The notes beneath the pieces were generated by a model. The model did not search any database. It was not told the origin of the DNA and worked only from the letters and a program-made list of their open reading frames with translations. From positions 1 to 44,186 of the forward strand of contig NVTU01000002.1 of assembly GCA_002401685.1 (NCBI GenBank): a stretch of DNA of 44,186 bases. Reading direction: 5' to 3'. Made by a program: the position numbers and the translations under genes. Below are positions 42,801-44,186 of this stretch, piece after piece. The number at the start of each line of letters is the position of its first letter. Positions within the stretch are counted from its first letter, which is position 1. The stretch is from Kordiimonadales bacterium (GTDB lineage Bacteria; Pseudomonadota; Alphaproteobacteria; Sphingomonadales; Kordiimonadaceae).

Positions 42801-44075
42801 TTATTCGGCAGCTTTCATTGGGTTAAGCGGATGCTCTGGCCATGTCATGGCTGGTTTACCGTTATCAACGGGCCGCATTTCAATACATTCAGGTACCGGG
42901 CAGATCATGGCACACAGGTTACATCCAACGCATTCTTCGTCCACTACGGTGAAGGTGCGCTTGCCGTCCTCGGCCACTGAAAATTCAATGGCTTGGTGCG
43001 CGGTATCTTCACAGGCAATGTGACAGCGCCCGCATTCGATGCAGCTGTCAGGGTCAATATAGGCCTTGGTATCAAAGTTCATATCAAGCGCGTTCCAGTC
43101 GACGGTGTTTGGCACTGCCATCCCGCGGAAATCGCTGATTGTTTTATAGCCTTTTTCGTCCATCCAACCTGACAGACCCGCGATCATATCATCAACAATC
43201 CGAAAGCCGTAGAGCATCGCAGCCGTACAGACCTGCAGGCCTTCAGCGCCGAGCGCAATAAACTCAGCAGCGTCGCGCCATGTCTCGATGCCGCCAATGG
43301 CTGACATTGCAAGGTCACTTGTTTCCGGGTTACGGGCAATTTCCGCAACCATATGCAAGGCGATAGGCTTCACCGCAGAACCGCAATAGCCGCCGTGTGT
43401 GCCTTTGCCGTTCACAACCGGCGTCGGCGCCATTGCGTCCAGATCAACAGACACAACGGAGTTCACCGTATTGATCAAAGACACCGCATCCGCGCCGCCC
43501 TTTTGCGCGGCTTCTGCGGACCACAGGATATTGGTGATGTTCGGCGTAAGCTTGGTGAAGACAGGAATATCAACAACATCCCGCACCCAGCGCGTTACTT
43601 TTTCCACCATCTCCGGTACTTGGCCAATGGCAGAGCCCATGCCGCGCTCACACATACCGTGCGGGCAACCAAGATTAAGCTCGATGCCCTGAACGCCAGA
43701 GTCTGCAATGCGGACAGCCAGCTCTTTCCAGATATCTTCTTCAATCTCAGCCATCATCGAGCCAATGATCACCCGGTCCGGCCATTCTTTGCGAAGGCGT
43801 CGGATTTCTTCCAGGTTGGTCTCAAGCGGCCGGTCAGAGATCAGCTCGATATTATTAATACCGAGAATCGCCTGGTTACCGTTTTTGTGGACGCCGTAGC
43901 GGCTCGACACATTGATAACCGGCGGATCGATGCCGAGTGTTTTCCAAACCACACCGCCCCAGCCTGCTTCAAAGGCACGGACCACGTTGATGTATTTATC
44001 TGTAGGCGGCGCTGAGGCCAGCCAGAAAGGATTGATGCTCTCGACACCCGCTATATTACAGCTTAAGTCTGCCAC
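42801..44075 (-). CDS. preA: NAD-dependent dihydropyrimidine dehydrogenase, subunit PreA
   Basis: The catalytic half of bacterial dihydropyrimidine dehydrogenase, which reduces uracil and thymine using electrons from PreT. Residues about 1-320 form an FMN-binding DHODH-like barrel with GGVVWKTLG, NLGCPHGMCERGMGSAIGQ, KLTPNITN, INTVNS and SAIGGIETW. The C-terminal part carries two 4Fe-4S motifs: CIECGRCHIAC (from about 343) and CVGCNLCAMIC then P. The start is GTG at 44075, after AGGAGG, 9 bases beyond the preT stop; the ATG one base upstream is out of frame. C142 sits where other bacterial PreA proteins, as I recall, have Ser. Confidence 0.96.
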   Translation of the reverse strand: MADLSCNIAGVESINPFWLASAPPTDKYINVVRAFEAGWGGVVWKTLGIDPPVINVSSRYGVHKNGNQAILGINNIELISDRPLETNLEEIRRLRKEWPDRVIIGSMMAEIEEDIWKELAVRIADSGVQGIELNLGCPHGMCERGMGSAIGQVPEMVEKVTRWVRDVVDIPVFTKLTPNITNILWSAEAAQKGGADAVSLINTVNSVVSVDLDAMAPTPVVNGKGTHGGYCGSAVKPIALHMVAEIARNPETSDLAMSAIGGIETWRDAAEFIALGAEGLQVCTAAMLYGFRIVDDMIAGLSGWMDEKGYKTISDFRGMAVPNTVDWNALDMNFDTKAYIDPDSCIECGRCHIACEDTAHQAIEFSVAEDGKRTFTVVDEECVGCNLCAMICPVPECIEMRPVDNGKPAMTWPEHPLNPMKAAE

Positions 44076-44084
44076 ATCCGCCTC

Positions 44085-44186
44085 CTAATTCGCAGCAAGA
44101 TACGCATCGATGGCGTATGCTGCTTGTTTACCGTCTTCAACCGCCTGAACGGTTAAATCTTCACCTGATTTGACGCAGTCGCCGCC
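44085..44186 (-). CDS. preT: Dihydropyrimidine dehydrogenase subunit PreT (partial, C-terminal end)
   Basis: Only the last 33 codons lie in the window; the gene continues beyond its right edge. GGDCVKSGEDLTVQAVEDGKQAA is the closing FAD-binding segment of the glutamate-synthase-small-subunit/PreT family. The TAG stop is followed 9 bases later by preA, which is the usual preT-preA order. PreT would pass NAD(P)H electrons to PreA. Confidence 0.85.
   Translation of the reverse strand, partial: GGDCVKSGEDLTVQAVEDGKQAAYAIDAYLAAN

Overview
The window looks like one chromosomal stretch of a Gram-negative alphaproteobacterium, probably free-living and marine. The evidence is signal peptides for periplasmic enzymes, a Tat-exported PhoD phosphatase, a MacAB-like exporter, an ALDH16-type fused dehydrogenase next to deoC, and a full reductive pyrimidine-catabolism operon. 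Order-level placement (for example Kordiimonadales-like) is only a guess. I saw no tRNA, rRNA, CRISPR array, insertion sequence or prophage.

Layout. (1) 1-7.2 kb: a BMP/PnrA-type nucleoside-binding protein gene that runs in frame into a eukaryotic CDC50/LEM3 flippase-subunit tail, then upp, a purine phosphoribosyltransferase, purine nucleoside phosphorylase, a tubulin-tyrosine-ligase-like ATP-grasp enzyme, a double retropepsin-like protein and an exported metallo-beta-lactamase-fold hydrolase. (2) 7.2-14.7 kb: a minus-strand nucleoside catabolic cluster (exported adenosine deaminase, NCS2-type permease, deoC, ALDH16) and a divergent thymidine kinase. (3) 14.9-25.3 kb: M13 peptidase, an ALDH, an SDR and an HSL-type esterase, then GST, TetR regulator, two GSTs and a saccharopine-dehydrogenase-like enoyl reductase. 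(4) 25.4-33.8 kb: an EAL phosphodiesterase, PhoD and a four-gene adaptor/ABC exporter. (5) 34.1-35.8 kb: two tandem duplicated sulfotransferase-like genes. (6) 36.0-44.2 kb: a minus-strand operon preT(partial)-preA-aminotransferase-mmsA-amidohydrolase-NCS1 permease-hydA.

The unifying theme is nucleic-acid breakdown products as food. An exported adenosine deaminase, a nucleoside-binding protein, PNP, phosphoribosyltransferases, TK, DeoC and ALDH16 deal with nucleosides and deoxyribose. The operon at the right end takes uracil/thymine through dihydropyrimidine, N-carbamoyl-beta-amino acid, beta-amino acid and semialdehyde to acetyl-/propionyl-CoA.

The most surprising object is the BMP-CDC50 chimera at the left edge. 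The switch from bacterial to eukaryotic sequence is abrupt, near position 675, and codon use changes with it. An assembly or library chimera, or eukaryotic contamination at a contig end, is the leading explanation; a real inter-domain fusion would be remarkable. Other points worth following are the bacterial TTL-like ligase, the sulfotransferase duplication with clustered divergence, a candidate operator before deoC, and a possible AUU start in the NCS1 permease.
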